Source of the DNA: Sporosarcina sp. FSL W8-0480
GTDB taxonomy: Bacteria > Bacillota > Bacilli > Bacillales_A > Planococcaceae
Assembly: GCF_037963765.1 (NCBI RefSeq)
Contig: NZ_CP150166.1
Location: 594,001 to 658,000, forward strand
DNA: 64,000 nucleotides
Direction: 5' to 3'
In this document: positions 1-8,249 of the stretch, in pieces
Position numbering within the stretch: position 1 is the stretch's first letter
Layout: every line of letters starts with the position of its first letter
The notes under the pieces: model-generated
The model's input: only the letters and a program-made list of their open reading frames with translations
Database searches by the model: none
Told to the model about the DNA's origin: nothing
Made by a program: the position numbers and the translations under genes

Positions 1-126
1 TGGGGAATTATAGAGGTAATATGGGGAGAAATGGGACCTGACGTAGGTTCACTCGTATACATCCTCCTCTCAATCGTATTATTTGCAGGCGGAGCAATTC
101 TGCTTGATAAGAAAGTGAGGTACTGA
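1..126 (+). CDS. C-terminal end of a membrane protein (truncated by window edge)
   Basis: The first reading frame is open from base 1 to a TGA at 124-126. It encodes 41 residues with one strongly hydrophobic stretch (SLVYILLSIVLFAGGAILL) followed by a short basic tail (DKKVRY), the look of a last transmembrane helix with a cytoplasmic end. The stop lies two bases before the ATG of the GntR regulator, so the two are probably co-transcribed. Given the ABC transporter genes that follow, a permease subunit is likely, but too little is present to name the family. Confidence 0.6.
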   Translation, partial: WGIIEVIWGEMGPDVGSLVYILLSIVLFAGGAILLDKKVRY

Positions 127-128
127 CG

Positions 129-497
129 ATGAGCATAGATTTTCTTCCAGATAAGCCGATTTACCAGCAGCTCATCGACCGGATTTTAGGGGATATTATG
201 CGGGGCACACTCAAAGCGGGAGAAAAGTTGCCGTCCGTTCGTGAATACGCGGTTGAAGTCGGCGTGAATGCGAATACGATGCAGCGCGTTTACAAGGAGT
301 TGGAGCAAATGGAGATCACGGAGACAAGAAGGGGGCAGGGATCATTCGTGACGGAGAATCAGGAGAAGATTTCAGCGCTTCGCAATGAAATGAAGGAGCA
401 GCTTGTGACGACATTCCTTCAAAGTGTAGCTGCATTCGGATTTACGACTGAGGAAATTGTGAAGTGTCTGCAGGAACGGGGTGGCGAAAATGATTGA
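129..497 (+). CDS. GntR-family transcriptional regulator, YtrA type
   Basis: This 122-residue protein has an N-terminal GntR winged helix (about residues 10-75, with the motif KLPSVREYAVEVGVNANTMQRVYKELE shape spread over residues 38-60) and only a short C-terminal helical tail. That size is typical of the YtrA subfamily, which lacks a large effector domain and usually represses a linked ABC transporter operon under cell-wall antibiotic stress. A GTGAGG ribosome site precedes the ATG. The gene overlaps the next ATPase gene, which supports autoregulation of this operon; the actual inducer is not visible. Confidence 0.9.
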   Translation: MSIDFLPDKPIYQQLIDRILGDIMRGTLKAGEKLPSVREYAVEVGVNANTMQRVYKELEQMEITETRRGQGSFVTENQEKISALRNEMKEQLVTTFLQSVAAFGFTTEEIVKCLQERGGEND

Positions 498-1206
498 GTT
501 GAAACATATCGTGAAGAAATATGGGAGTAAAAGGGCGTTGCAGGATGTGACATTGTCGATTCCGAAAGGGAAAGTGATTGGCCTTGTCGGTGAAAACGGG
601 AGCGGTAAGTCGACATTATTGAAGATGATGGCAGGTTTATTGACACCGAATAGTGGTAGCGCGACGTTTGACGGGAAGCCGATTACGCGGCGGATCGCTT
701 CGAAAATCGCATATATGTCAGATACGGATGAGTTCTATACGTACTTTACTGTTCAGCAGCTTTTTGACTTTTACGAGTCGCAATTCGAGGATTTTGACGT
801 GCTTAAGGCGAAAGAGATTTTACAATTTCTGAATGTATCACTTGATTCGAAGATAAAGAGCCTGTCCAAAGGGAACCGTGGACGGGTGAAAATCGCGGTG
901 ACGCTTGCGCGTGAGGCGGATGTTTACCTATTGGATGAACCGTTTTCGGGACTCGACCCGATGGTACGGGATGATATTTCGAAAGGGCTTATCCGCTTTA
1001 CCAATCCTGAATGGCAGACGGTCATTATGTCGACTCATGAAATCCGGGAAGTCGAGCCGCTATTGGATGAGATAATCGTCATGCGAGGCGGAGTTATCAT
1101 CGCTCATGAAGCGGTTGATGAGATTCGTGATTTCTATGGTGTGGATGCGACAAGCTGGATGGTGTCGCTGTTCAAGGATGGGAATAGGGAGGGGAATTCA
1201 AAATGA
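490..1206 (+). CDS. ABC transporter ATP-binding protein (YtrB-like)
   Basis: This cytoplasmic ABC ATPase has Walker A GENGSGKST near residue 35, a signature-like SKGNRGRVKIA segment (weakly conserved compared with LSGGQ), Walker B VYLLDEP and the H-loop STHE. The start is taken as ATG 490, which has GGGGTGG just upstream; a GTG at 481 in the same frame is possible and adds three residues. It overlaps the regulator gene by 8 bases and the next ATPase by 4. Such degenerate-signature ATPases are common in the Ytr and BcrA-like antibiotic-sensing exporters. Confidence 0.88.
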   Translation: MIELKHIVKKYGSKRALQDVTLSIPKGKVIGLVGENGSGKSTLLKMMAGLLTPNSGSATFDGKPITRRIASKIAYMSDTDEFYTYFTVQQLFDFYESQFEDFDVLKAKEILQFLNVSLDSKIKSLSKGNRGRVKIAVTLAREADVYLLDEPFSGLDPMVRDDISKGLIRFTNPEWQTVIMSTHEIREVEPLLDEIIVMRGGVIIAHEAVDEIRDFYGVDATSWMVSLFKDGNREGNSK

Positions 1207-2120
1207 AACCAGTGGTAGAATTAAAGAATTTATCTAAAACAATAGGAAGTAAGAAAATCATCGATAATTTGAACTTGTCGCTGTATCCCGGGACAATTAC
1301 AGGCTTTCTTGGTCCGAATGGTGCAGGAAAAACGACGACAATCCGAATGATGGTCGGTCTGATGAAACAGACTGGGGGTGAAATCGTCATTGATGGGGTA
1401 TCATTGCGGGATGATTTTGAGGATGGCCTTTCGAAGGTCGGCGTCATCGTTGAGAATCCGGAAATGTATAAGTTCATGTCCGGTTATAAGAATTTAGTGC
1501 ATTTCGCACGCATGCATAAAAACGTGACGAAGGAGCGGATTGACGAGGTCGTCCGCCAAGTGGGGATGCAAAATAGGATTCATGAAAAGGTAGGCACGTA
1601 CTCACTTGGGATGCGTCAGCGGCTTGGTTTAGCCCAGGCGTTATTGCACCGACCGAAATTCTTGATATTGGATGAACCTACGAACGGGCTTGACCCGGCG
1701 GGCATCAGGGAGTTCCGTACGTATTTACGCCAAATTGCGGAAACAGAAGGGGTTGCTGTTTTTGTTTCCAGCCATATGCTTTCCGAAATTGAATTGATGT
1801 GCGATCGGATCGCCGTCATCCAAAACGGGAAGTTAGTCGACATCCGTGAAATGTCGGAGACACGGGAATCGTTCTATTATATAGAAGCAACTCCTGTGGA
1901 TAAGGCGAAGATGCTGCTTGTGAATGAAGGATTGACTGTAGAGGATTTCAAAAACGGCTTGCTTGTGAATGTGGAGCAACAGCAGATTCCGGGAGTGGTC
2001 CGTTCGTTTATCGAAGAGGGACTGGAAGTGTTCACGGTGCAGCCGCATAAGAAAACGTTGGAAGATGAGTTCTTGGAAATGACGGGAGGTGGCCAGATTG
2101 CTGAAGCTTATGCAAAATGA
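1203..2120 (+). CDS. ABC transporter ATP-binding protein (BcrA/CcmA-like)
   Basis: This 305-residue ATPase has Walker A GPNGAGKTTT, signature YSLGMRQRLGLA, Walker B FLILDEPTNGLDP and H-loop SSHML, all canonical. The C-terminal 90 residues form the regulatory tail seen in BcrA-type bacitracin and lantibiotic exporters. It overlaps the preceding ATPase (ATGA-type junction at 1203-1206) and the following permease gene, so the three are translationally coupled. Two different ATPases with one visible permease suggests a heteromeric exporter whose other permease may be encoded upstream of the window. Confidence 0.92.
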   Translation: MKPVVELKNLSKTIGSKKIIDNLNLSLYPGTITGFLGPNGAGKTTTIRMMVGLMKQTGGEIVIDGVSLRDDFEDGLSKVGVIVENPEMYKFMSGYKNLVHFARMHKNVTKERIDEVVRQVGMQNRIHEKVGTYSLGMRQRLGLAQALLHRPKFLILDEPTNGLDPAGIREFRTYLRQIAETEGVAVFVSSHMLSEIELMCDRIAVIQNGKLVDIREMSETRESFYYIEATPVDKAKMLLVNEGLTVEDFKNGLLVNVEQQQIPGVVRSFIEEGLEVFTVQPHKKTLEDEFLEMTGGGQIAEAYAK

Positions 2121-2859
2121 GTGGATGAAATTGTGGAATAAAAAAGGCACATGGGTCATGGTTGCAATCATGGTAGTGATGACTGCAGGTATGATGGCAT
2201 TGATGAAATACATTAGCACACAAAACATGGGTGGAAATTTCACGAGAGAAGGCATGATTGGGGATCCGTCATCAATTGGCAGTACGGTGTTATTGCTAAC
2301 GGTCATCGTCGCAGCGGGCATTGTCGCATCCGAGTTTTCACAAGGGACGATCAAGATGTTACTGACAAGACCTGTGAAACGGTGGAAAATCCTGACGTCA
2401 AAGTTCATTACAGTGAATCTGTTTGGGATTTTTCTAATGGTGATCGGTTATGTCGTATATGTCCTGTTGGCGTTTCTCTTGTTTAAATCGGGGACGGATC
2501 AAGGACTGTCGGAAGTATGGGGGAAAAGCTTGTATATGTTACTGCTGTCATTCGGCAGCGTGTTTGTTACGGCGACATTCGCATTTACAATCGGTAGTGT
2601 TTTCCGTTCAAGCTCACTCGCAATCGGGCTTTCTCTGTTCATCTACTTCACGGGAACTACAATTTCCGCGTTGTTGGCGAGGTATGAAATCGCTAAATAC
2701 TTGTTGTTCACGCATATGGATTTGACGCAGTTTGAAACAGGTATGATGTTGGTTGAGGATATGACGATGCCGTTTTCACTCGCGGTATTGGCGGTTTATA
2801 TCATCGTGTTCTTAGTGATCAGCTATACAAGTTTCGTAAAGCGTGATGTGACCGCATAA
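2098..2859 (+). CDS. ABC-2 type transporter permease (BcrB-like)
   Basis: The product has about six hydrophobic segments, the first at roughly residues 18-40 after an amphipathic NEWMKLWNKKGTW start that is characteristic of ABC-2 permeases working with BcrA-like ATPases. The start is chosen as TTG 2098 because GGGAGGT at 2084-2090 is seven bases upstream; an in-frame GTG at 2089 overlaps that ribosome site and ATG 2110 is too far. The gene overlaps the ATPase gene and ends before a clear terminator, so it closes the operon. The substrate is probably a peptide antibiotic or a lipid, by family only. Confidence 0.85.
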   Translation: MLKLMQNEWMKLWNKKGTWVMVAIMVVMTAGMMALMKYISTQNMGGNFTREGMIGDPSSIGSTVLLLTVIVAAGIVASEFSQGTIKMLLTRPVKRWKILTSKFITVNLFGIFLMVIGYVVYVLLAFLLFKSGTDQGLSEVWGKSLYMLLLSFGSVFVTATFAFTIGSVFRSSSLAIGLSLFIYFTGTTISALLARYEIAKYLLFTHMDLTQFETGMMLVEDMTMPFSLAVLAVYIIVFLVISYTSFVKRDVTA

Positions 2860-2860
2860 T

Positions 2861-2893
2861 AAAAAAGCACTCCTTAGTCGGAGTGCTTTTTTT
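2861..2893. terminator. Bidirectional intrinsic terminator after the ABC operon
   Basis: AAAAAGCACTCC and GGAGTGCTTTTT form a near-perfect stem with a short loop, with A and T runs on the two sides. It serves the ABC operon on the plus strand and the small membrane-protein gene on the minus strand. Confidence 0.9.
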
Positions 2894-2895
2894 GA

Positions 2896-2988
2896 TCACT
2901 TATGATTGCTGAAAGTCCTGATAAGACCAAACGATGTTCCAAGGATGATGAATGCAAATAAGATATACATGATGTATAGGAACCACAT
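2896..2988 (-). CDS. Small single-pass membrane protein, 30 residues
   Basis: From the ATG at 2988 the product is only 30 residues with one transmembrane helix (about residues 2-22, WFLYIMYILFAFIILGTSF) and a basic tail ending FSNHK. An excellent ribosome site, AAAGGAGTGA, lies seven bases before this ATG, which is why this start is preferred over longer upstream ones. It converges on the ABC operon terminator. The function is unknown; short hydrophobic proteins like this can be regulators of membrane complexes or type I toxins. Confidence 0.6.
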   Translation of the reverse strand: MWFLYIMYILFAFIILGTSFGLIRTFSNHK

Positions 2989-3126
2989 GAAGACTTCACT
3001 CCTTTTATAGCTAATCCTATAGACCATTGTAGCATTAGTGAGCATTGGAGGCAACGGCCGACACGAGGTTGTTGAAATGTTCGAGCGGAGGAGTGTGAAC
3101 TGGTGAAAATGCGTCAAAGGTCCTGA

Positions 3127-3230
3127 GTTGGTGATATATTGCAGTATTCAATAGATAAAAAATGAGATTCGATTGATAAAATGAGCTATTCAATAGTTAA
3201 AGTTAGCTATTCAATAGATATCTTGTACAT
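3127..3230 (+). repeat. Tandem array, ATTCAATAGATAA core, period 21, with leader (copy A)
   Basis: A leader TTGGTGATATATT begins at 3128 and is followed by four copies of a core close to ATTCAATAGATAA starting at 3146, 3167, 3188 and 3209, exactly 21 bp apart. The spacers between cores differ. The same leader plus core family occurs just after the NERD gene and again near 41.9 kb, so the NERD gene is bracketed by two related arrays. Confidence 0.85.
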
Positions 3231-3327
3231 CCGGTTAGAAAGTTCCTTTTTACCAATTATCTGTGGCAGAACTTTTGTGGAAAAAGCCTTTCCGGCATGC
3301 TAAACTGATTGGTGGAGGTGGTATATA

Positions 3328-4335
3328 TTGATAATTAAAAAGAAAACAAATTCTTTCAAGCTAAATGGATTAGAAAGATTGTTGCAAAGATTACCCAATT
3401 ATCATTCCCGCTATTCGAGTATTGAAAATGCCATTAAAGTAACTCGGGCAGGCGAAAATGGAGAAAGAATATTAGCGGATGTTTTTCAGAAGTACGAGTA
3501 CCCGCACAAACACTATATATTTCACGATTTAAATTTAAGATCAACTGGGCAGTTTCAAATAGACACACTATTTCTTTGCAAGCAAGGGCTAATTATTTTT
3601 GAGATGAAAAACATTGCGGGGCGAATTAGTTTCCCAACCGATCAAAACCAAATCGTTCGTACCTTGGAAAATGGGCAAATCGATTCGTTTGAATGTCCTT
3701 CCATTCAGCTCAGTCGCAATCAAATTTTGTTGGAAGATTGGTTACATGCCCGAAGTATGTCAATCCCGATTTATACGGCAGTGGTTTTTCCTAGACCACA
3801 GCAACGTATTGAAAACAACCGTACCAACTTGACGATTTTATTTCCCCTTGAAATACCAGTATTCCTTCGAAACATCGGAGAACAATCCCCAACTCTCGAT
3901 GACGATCAACTTAGAAGCATTGCAACTACTTTGATGGAGAGCCATCGTGATTACAACCCATTCCCTTTATCTTCAACTTACAACATTTCACCTTCTGAAT
4001 TAAAAAGAGGAGTTCGCTGTGTGCGCTGCGGTCTATTTGGCATGCAATCCATTCATAAAGGGTGGGGATGCAACCGCTGCGGACATACTGATTCGCACGG
4101 ACATTTACAAGGAATGTTAGATTATATTATGTTGGTGAATGATCAGATCACTAACAAAGAGTGCAGGAACTTTTTGCAACTTGATAGCCATCAAAAAGCA
4201 AATAGGATATTAAAACAATTGGACATACCCTCGCAAGGGGAGAAGAAGGGAAGATTTTATGTTGCTGGCTTGAGGGAGATAGAGTTATTATCCAAACGTG
4301 CTTCAGAGCATGAGTGGAAAGTCCCGGATTGGTGA
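3328..4335 (+). CDS. NERD-domain (nuclease-related) protein with C-terminal zinc ribbon
   Basis: Residues about 42-150 match the NERD domain: the GENGERILADVF opening, a QIDTLFLCKQGLIIFEMKN strand-turn-strand with the D...E-x-K arrangement of the PD-(D/E)XK-like fold, and conserved basic residues. Around residues 230-255 a CVRCG...CNRCG pair forms a likely zinc ribbon. NERD proteins are predicted DNA-processing enzymes, but none is well characterised. The start is TTG at 3328, with GGAGGTGG six bases upstream. The stop codon lies inside the leader of a repeat array and a sister array sits just upstream. Confidence 0.85.
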   Translation: MIIKKKTNSFKLNGLERLLQRLPNYHSRYSSIENAIKVTRAGENGERILADVFQKYEYPHKHYIFHDLNLRSTGQFQIDTLFLCKQGLIIFEMKNIAGRISFPTDQNQIVRTLENGQIDSFECPSIQLSRNQILLEDWLHARSMSIPIYTAVVFPRPQQRIENNRTNLTILFPLEIPVFLRNIGEQSPTLDDDQLRSIATTLMESHRDYNPFPLSSTYNISPSELKRGVRCVRCGLFGMQSIHKGWGCNRCGHTDSHGHLQGMLDYIMLVNDQITNKECRNFLQLDSHQKANRILKQLDIPSQGEKKGRFYVAGLREIELLSKRASEHEWKVPDW

Positions 4336-4421
4336 TATATTTATGTATTCAACGGATAAAAATCATAATTCAATAGATATCCCGCTTGATTCAATAGATA
4401 AGTCCAAAGATTTGATAGATA
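4327..4421 (+). repeat. Tandem array, ATTCAATAGATAA core, period 21-22, with leader (copy B)
   Basis: The leader TTGGTGATATATT at 4329 overlaps the last codons and TGA stop of the NERD gene. Cores follow at 4346, 4367, 4389 and about 4410, with one 22 bp step. The first core is diverged (ATTCAACGGATAA). The strong similarity to copy A at 3127 extends through leader, first spacer and first core. Confidence 0.82.
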
Positions 4422-4527
4422 ATAACTACTTTTATGCCTCAAGGTATGCTGAACTTCCCTATTTTAAGTGGTATTGAAACTTCCTACCCCAATCTGTCGT
4501 AAGACAACCAAAAGGGAGGTGTTTACG

Positions 4528-6468
4528 ATGAAGAATCTATTGGGTTTCATCATGGTAATGTTGTTAGTCTTGTTCCCGCCTGCAACCGCACACGCAAAGT
4601 CATTCACAATTGACCGCGTACAGATCAAAGGATGGGTGCAGCCGGATGGGGAGATGTTGGTCAATGAGGTGTTCACTTATACATTTGACGGTTCATTTTC
4701 AAGATTGACGCGTTCATTCCCGGAAGAGCATTTGAGCCAGATTCGCGGATTCGAAGCGTATGTGATTAACAATTCACACCCGATCGTAGGTGAAATTGAC
4801 GGATCGACCCTAACGCAAGCAGAAGTTTCGGCGAAAGGGGGCACCTATTCGACTTCTGTACAAGCTGAGAATGAAACCATTTCCGTCCTGTACGTCTATA
4901 GGATGCTGAATGCGGTGAAATCGTATGATACATATAGTGATTTGGCGGTGACCTTTTTTGAGGATGGCTTTAATCACGAGGACGACCTTAATAATATAAG
5001 CATTGACTATGTACTGCCGGGCGATGTTGGGGACGACAATGTCCATGGATTTATTCACGATCGTGAAGGCCAGGTGAGTAAGGTTTACCGCAATGGGATT
5101 TCGTTTACTACACCAAAATCTGCTGCATACACAGAAACGGGAACCCGTGTTTTTTTCCCATCGTCCATTATGACCGGACAGAGCAAGTATGCTGCGCCGC
5201 TTCCTTTAATCGATGCAATCCAGCGGGAAAAAGATTTGATAGCTAAAAAGGAAACGAGATGGTCCAACATTCCATCCGTAATTACAGCTGCAGATGGATT
5301 GCGCGTTTTATTCATAGTGTTCATCATTTTACTAGTCCTTCTTAGACAGCGAATTATCACACCATTCGGCAGTACGAATCTTGTATTGCGGACAGATCCG
5401 ATGTACTTGTCTCTTGTTGATCAAAACGGAAAGTTCAACCGGAAGAGCTTCTTGTCAGGCTTATTCTCACTCGTTGAAAAGGGTGTCGTAACAGCGGAAA
5501 TGGACGAATCTGCATCAAGGTTCCATGGTAAGAGTGGCGCACCTGAAAAGACACTCGTATTTCGTCTTCAGTCAGGACAACAGATGAAGAATTTATTGCC
5601 ACATGAACAGTATTTGATCACTTGGTTATTCAGGGGGAGAACCGGCCATCGGAAATTCCATTTGCATGATATCGCAGGTCCTTCAATTGAAGTGGATAAA
5701 AAAGATCGCGTGCAATCACGGAAACAGCATAAATTCGTTGTGAATCATGAGGCATGGCATGAGGACGTCCTTCGACTCATGATTGAGGCGGGCGCGCTAT
5801 CGACGATGCTCTCTAAAATATTGAAGACGGCGATCATCGTTCTAATCACGATTTTGATGATGTTCGGATTTTATGCGGATGGGGCAGGGGGATGGGGTAT
5901 TGCATTTCCGGTAATTGTCGCTGGTCTCGGGTATTATTTTTACGTTGTAAATCCGGGTAAAAAATGGATAGCTGTCCTATTGTTTATCGGTCTGTTTTTT
6001 GTAGGCGCACAAACGGCGGATGCGAATATCACTGATGCGCATCTGCATCTAATTATTACAGGGGCCATCCTTTTTGCTGTCATTCCTAAGGCGCTTCCAA
6101 GGTCGTTCACTGCGCTTTATACAAAAATGAGCATTTCAAAGTTTCAGATGAAACTAAGACTGAGTGCAGAGCCCCCTCATCATCTACATTCGGAAGACAT
6201 CGACCGATGGATGGCACGGGCATATTTGCTGAATCCATCAAAGAAAAGACTTCCGAAATTCAGGGACAGCCTCCCGGATGCCTACCCATTGGCACCATTA
6301 TTCGCCTTGCAGGTGGATCCACTTTATTTCACCTATTCGACCTGGGGACCAACCTCGCTGGCCGTTAGTAAAGGTGGAACTTCAAGTGGCGGATCCGACT
6401 ACGGTGGATACAGCGGTGGAGGTGGCGGTGGCGGAGATGGCGGCGGCGGAGGGGCCGGCGCGGATTAA
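4528..6468 (+). CDS. DUF2207-family membrane protein with glycine-rich tail
   Basis: This 646-residue protein has a Sec signal peptide (first 23 residues, ending ATAHA), a large extracellular beta-rich domain typical of DUF2207 (about residues 24-250), a transmembrane helix near residues 265-285, a cytoplasmic region, two to four more helices around 440-540, and a C-terminal glycine run ending GGGGGAGAD. That glycine tail is usual in this family and probably serves secretion or surface spacing. The start is ATG 4528, after a strong GGGAGGTG. It is a single-gene unit ending at a shared terminator. Function is unknown. Confidence 0.85.
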   Translation: MKNLLGFIMVMLLVLFPPATAHAKSFTIDRVQIKGWVQPDGEMLVNEVFTYTFDGSFSRLTRSFPEEHLSQIRGFEAYVINNSHPIVGEIDGSTLTQAEVSAKGGTYSTSVQAENETISVLYVYRMLNAVKSYDTYSDLAVTFFEDGFNHEDDLNNISIDYVLPGDVGDDNVHGFIHDREGQVSKVYRNGISFTTPKSAAYTETGTRVFFPSSIMTGQSKYAAPLPLIDAIQREKDLIAKKETRWSNIPSVITAADGLRVLFIVFIILLVLLRQRIITPFGSTNLVLRTDPMYLSLVDQNGKFNRKSFLSGLFSLVEKGVVTAEMDESASRFHGKSGAPEKTLVFRLQSGQQMKNLLPHEQYLITWLFRGRTGHRKFHLHDIAGPSIEVDKKDRVQSRKQHKFVVNHEAWHEDVLRLMIEAGALSTMLSKILKTAIIVLITILMMFGFYADGAGGWGIAFPVIVAGLGYYFYVVNPGKKWIAVLLFIGLFFVGAQTADANITDAHLHLIITGAILFAVIPKALPRSFTALYTKMSISKFQMKLRLSAEPPHHLHSEDIDRWMARAYLLNPSKKRLPKFRDSLPDAYPLAPLFALQVDPLYFTYSTWGPTSLAVSKGGTSSGGSDYGGYSGGGGGGGDGGGGGAGAD

Positions 6469-6536
6469 TCGGTGGGATTTTAGCGAGTCAAAGGTCCCGA
6501 AACGACGATAACTCGCGGAAAGCAACACCGACCAAC

Positions 6537-6576
6537 AAAAAACCGCTTCAGTCACCCAATGACTGAAGCGGTTTTT
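6537..6576. terminator. Bidirectional terminator between DUF2207 gene and mscL
   Basis: AAACCGCTTCAGTCA and its exact complement TGACTGAAGCGGTTT form a 15 bp stem with a five-base loop, flanked by A and T runs. Confidence 0.95.
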
Positions 6577-6579
6577 CAT

Positions 6580-6960
6580 TCATTTCTTTTCTTCTTTCAA
6601 TAAATCACGAATTTCCTTCAATAATTCCTCTTTTGCATCGATAGCTGGTGTTTCCTCTTTCACAGGTTCTTCTTTCCGTTTGAATTTCATCATAAGTCGC
6701 ACGAAAAGGAAGATGGAGAAGGCGATGATTAGAAAATCAATGATCGATTGTAAAAAGAGTCCGTAGGTGATTTCTGTTTCCCCAAGGTCAAAGTGAAGTT
6801 TTGACACATCCACTTTTCCTGTTAACGCGACAAGGAGGGGAGTGATAATATTTTCAACGAGGGAGGAAACGATTTTACCGAATGCACCACCGATGACGAC
6901 GGCGATTGCAAGGTCAAGTACATTCCCTTTGAATGCAAATTCTTTGAAGTCTTTCCACAT
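6580..6960 (-). CDS. mscL: Large-conductance mechanosensitive channel MscL
   Basis: This 126-residue protein releases solutes under hypo-osmotic shock as a pentameric channel. The N-terminal amphipathic helix MWKDFKEFAFKGNVLDLAIAV, the first helix with GGAFGKIVSSLVENIITP, the periplasmic-type loop and the second helix (about residues 65-90) are canonical, followed by the charged C-terminal bundle helix. The start at 6960 is set by homology to the family N-terminus; the ribosome site is weak. Transcribed alone toward the shared terminator. Confidence 0.95.
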   Translation of the reverse strand: MWKDFKEFAFKGNVLDLAIAVVIGGAFGKIVSSLVENIITPLLVALTGKVDVSKLHFDLGETEITYGLFLQSIIDFLIIAFSIFLFVRLMMKFKRKEEPVKEETPAIDAKEELLKEIRDLLKEEKK

Positions 6961-7042
6961 ACTTATTACCAACTTTCTAATGTCTAAAATTGTATTGATT
7001 CGCATAGTATAAGAACAAACATTCTTATTGGAGCTGAATGCA

Positions 7043-7264
7043 ATGCGACAGGAATTAAGTAAACTATGCGACCACCGGGATTTGGCAGAAATGATCTATA
7101 TGAGTGCGGACGGGGCATTCACAAAAAGGCGCATTCGAATTTTATCAGTTGGTGACGATTCATTCAAGGCTTTTTGCTATTTAAGACGAGAAAAACGGAC
7201 CTTCACCATTGACCGTGTGCTATCGGTGAGACGCATCATCAGCAGGGAATCATGGGTCATCTAA
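7043..7264 (+). CDS. Small WYL-like protein
   Basis: This 73-residue protein has the pattern of short Bacillales WYL-like proteins: an N-terminal helix, then IYMSADGAFTKRRIRILSVGDDSFKAFCYLRREKRTF, a beta barrel strand series ending in a short helix (ILS-type). The start is ATG 7043, with TTGGAG nine bases upstream. It converges on and overlaps the alkyltransferase-like gene by 8 bases. WYL domains bind nucleic acid or nucleotide ligands, but no role for this short form is established. Confidence 0.7.
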   Translation: MRQELSKLCDHRDLAEMIYMSADGAFTKRRIRILSVGDDSFKAFCYLRREKRTFTIDRVLSVRRIISRESWVI

Positions 7265-7583
7265 ATTCCTCCTCAGGGAACCACCGATAGATAGTGAGAT
7301 CCACCTTCCCGTTCCTCATGAACTCCACACCTTCACTCTCAAGCAACCTGCGTTGTAATCCGCCTTTTTCCTCGCCATCGGTCGGTGTTGAGATGCCACC
7401 CTGAGCGTTAATGATCCGATGCCATGGCAACTCGTATTTTGCGCTCATCGAATGAAGGATCCGTGAAATTTGCCTCGCTCCACGCGGATTTCCTGCGGCG
7501 CTTGCTACTTGTCCATATGTCATGACGCGTCCCGAGGGAATTTCCTGAATGATTTTCACGGCGCGTTCTGTAAATGGTAACAT
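7257..7583 (-). CDS. Alkyltransferase-like protein (ATL), MGMT DNA-binding domain
   Basis: This 108-residue protein is the DNA-binding half of O6-alkylguanine transferases: RVMTYGQVASAAGNPRGARQISR is the helix-turn-helix with the arginine finger. The active-site motif reads PWHRIIN where true transferases have PCHR, so the alkyl-accepting cysteine is replaced by tryptophan. Such ATLs bind O6-alkylguanine lesions without repairing them and hand them to nucleotide excision repair. Starts at ATG 7583 and stands alone. Confidence 0.92.
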   Translation of the reverse strand: MLPFTERAVKIIQEIPSGRVMTYGQVASAAGNPRGARQISRILHSMSAKYELPWHRIINAQGGISTPTDGEEKGGLQRRLLESEGVEFMRNGKVDLTIYRWFPEEEFR

Positions 7584-7661
7584 ATCATCACTCCTATGAA
7601 ACTATCCAACTTCTTCAATCGTACAGTATATAAAGAGAAATTTGAAATGGGAGGGATGGCC

Positions 7662-8213
7662 GTGGTGAAAAATTTATTCATCAAACAAAGTCTGATTGGT
7701 TATGCGATTAAAGTCGCTGGTGTCGTCGTCATGGGTTGGGGTGTCATCCAGGGGATTGTCACATTGGTGATGATGTCGCAAATGGGCGGTCATATGAATG
7801 AATGGGGAGAGTGGCAATACTCGGGCGGGTTTGGGGCAGCAGTATTCGGCTTTATCGGCGTCGTTGCAGCCCATTTCCTATACGGATTGCTCATTATCGG
7901 ATTCGGGGAAGTAATAGATTTACTTCAGAAGATTTATTTCAGATTGCATCCGGAGGCGGAGCAGGAATGGGTGAAGGAGCAGGAAGAAAAAGCTAAAAAA
8001 GAGGTTGTTCCTCCAAGCGAAATCCCTTATTGGGTTCAGAAAGAATTGGAGCAGTTTTTTGAGAAACGGGAATTGAATTTCCAATCGGCTGAAAAAACAA
8101 GTGATCCATACGTTTTCAAAGTAATTGTAGAGGACGGTGTGGAATTCATCGAAGTGGGAAGTTTCGAACCGCGTGTTCTTACAGATGAGGAAGCGGAGAA
8201 GTTCAAGAGTTAA
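7662..8213 (+). CDS. Putative membrane protein with two transmembrane helices and a soluble tail
   Basis: Two hydrophobic segments (about residues 10-35 and 55-85) flank a glycine-rich loop, followed by a roughly 95-residue charged cytoplasmic region with a predicted helix EQEWVKEQEEKAKKEV. GGGAGGG at 7649-7655 places the start at GTG 7662 or 7665; an ATG at 7647 overlaps that ribosome site. No family is recognised. Convergent with the PAP2 gene across a shared hairpin. Confidence 0.7.
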   Translation: MVKNLFIKQSLIGYAIKVAGVVVMGWGVIQGIVTLVMMSQMGGHMNEWGEWQYSGGFGAAVFGFIGVVAAHFLYGLLIIGFGEVIDLLQKIYFRLHPEAEQEWVKEQEEKAKKEVVPPSEIPYWVQKELEQFFEKRELNFQSAEKTSDPYVFKVIVEDGVEFIEVGSFEPRVLTDEEAEKFKS

Positions 8214-8249
8214 AAAGCGCCCCGTCATTAATTGACGAGGCTCTGTTTT
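8211..8249. terminator. Bidirectional hairpin between the membrane protein and PAP2 genes
   Basis: CCCCGTCA and TGACGAGG pair around a TTAAT loop, followed by TTTTTTT on the plus strand and an A run on the other side. Confidence 0.75.
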
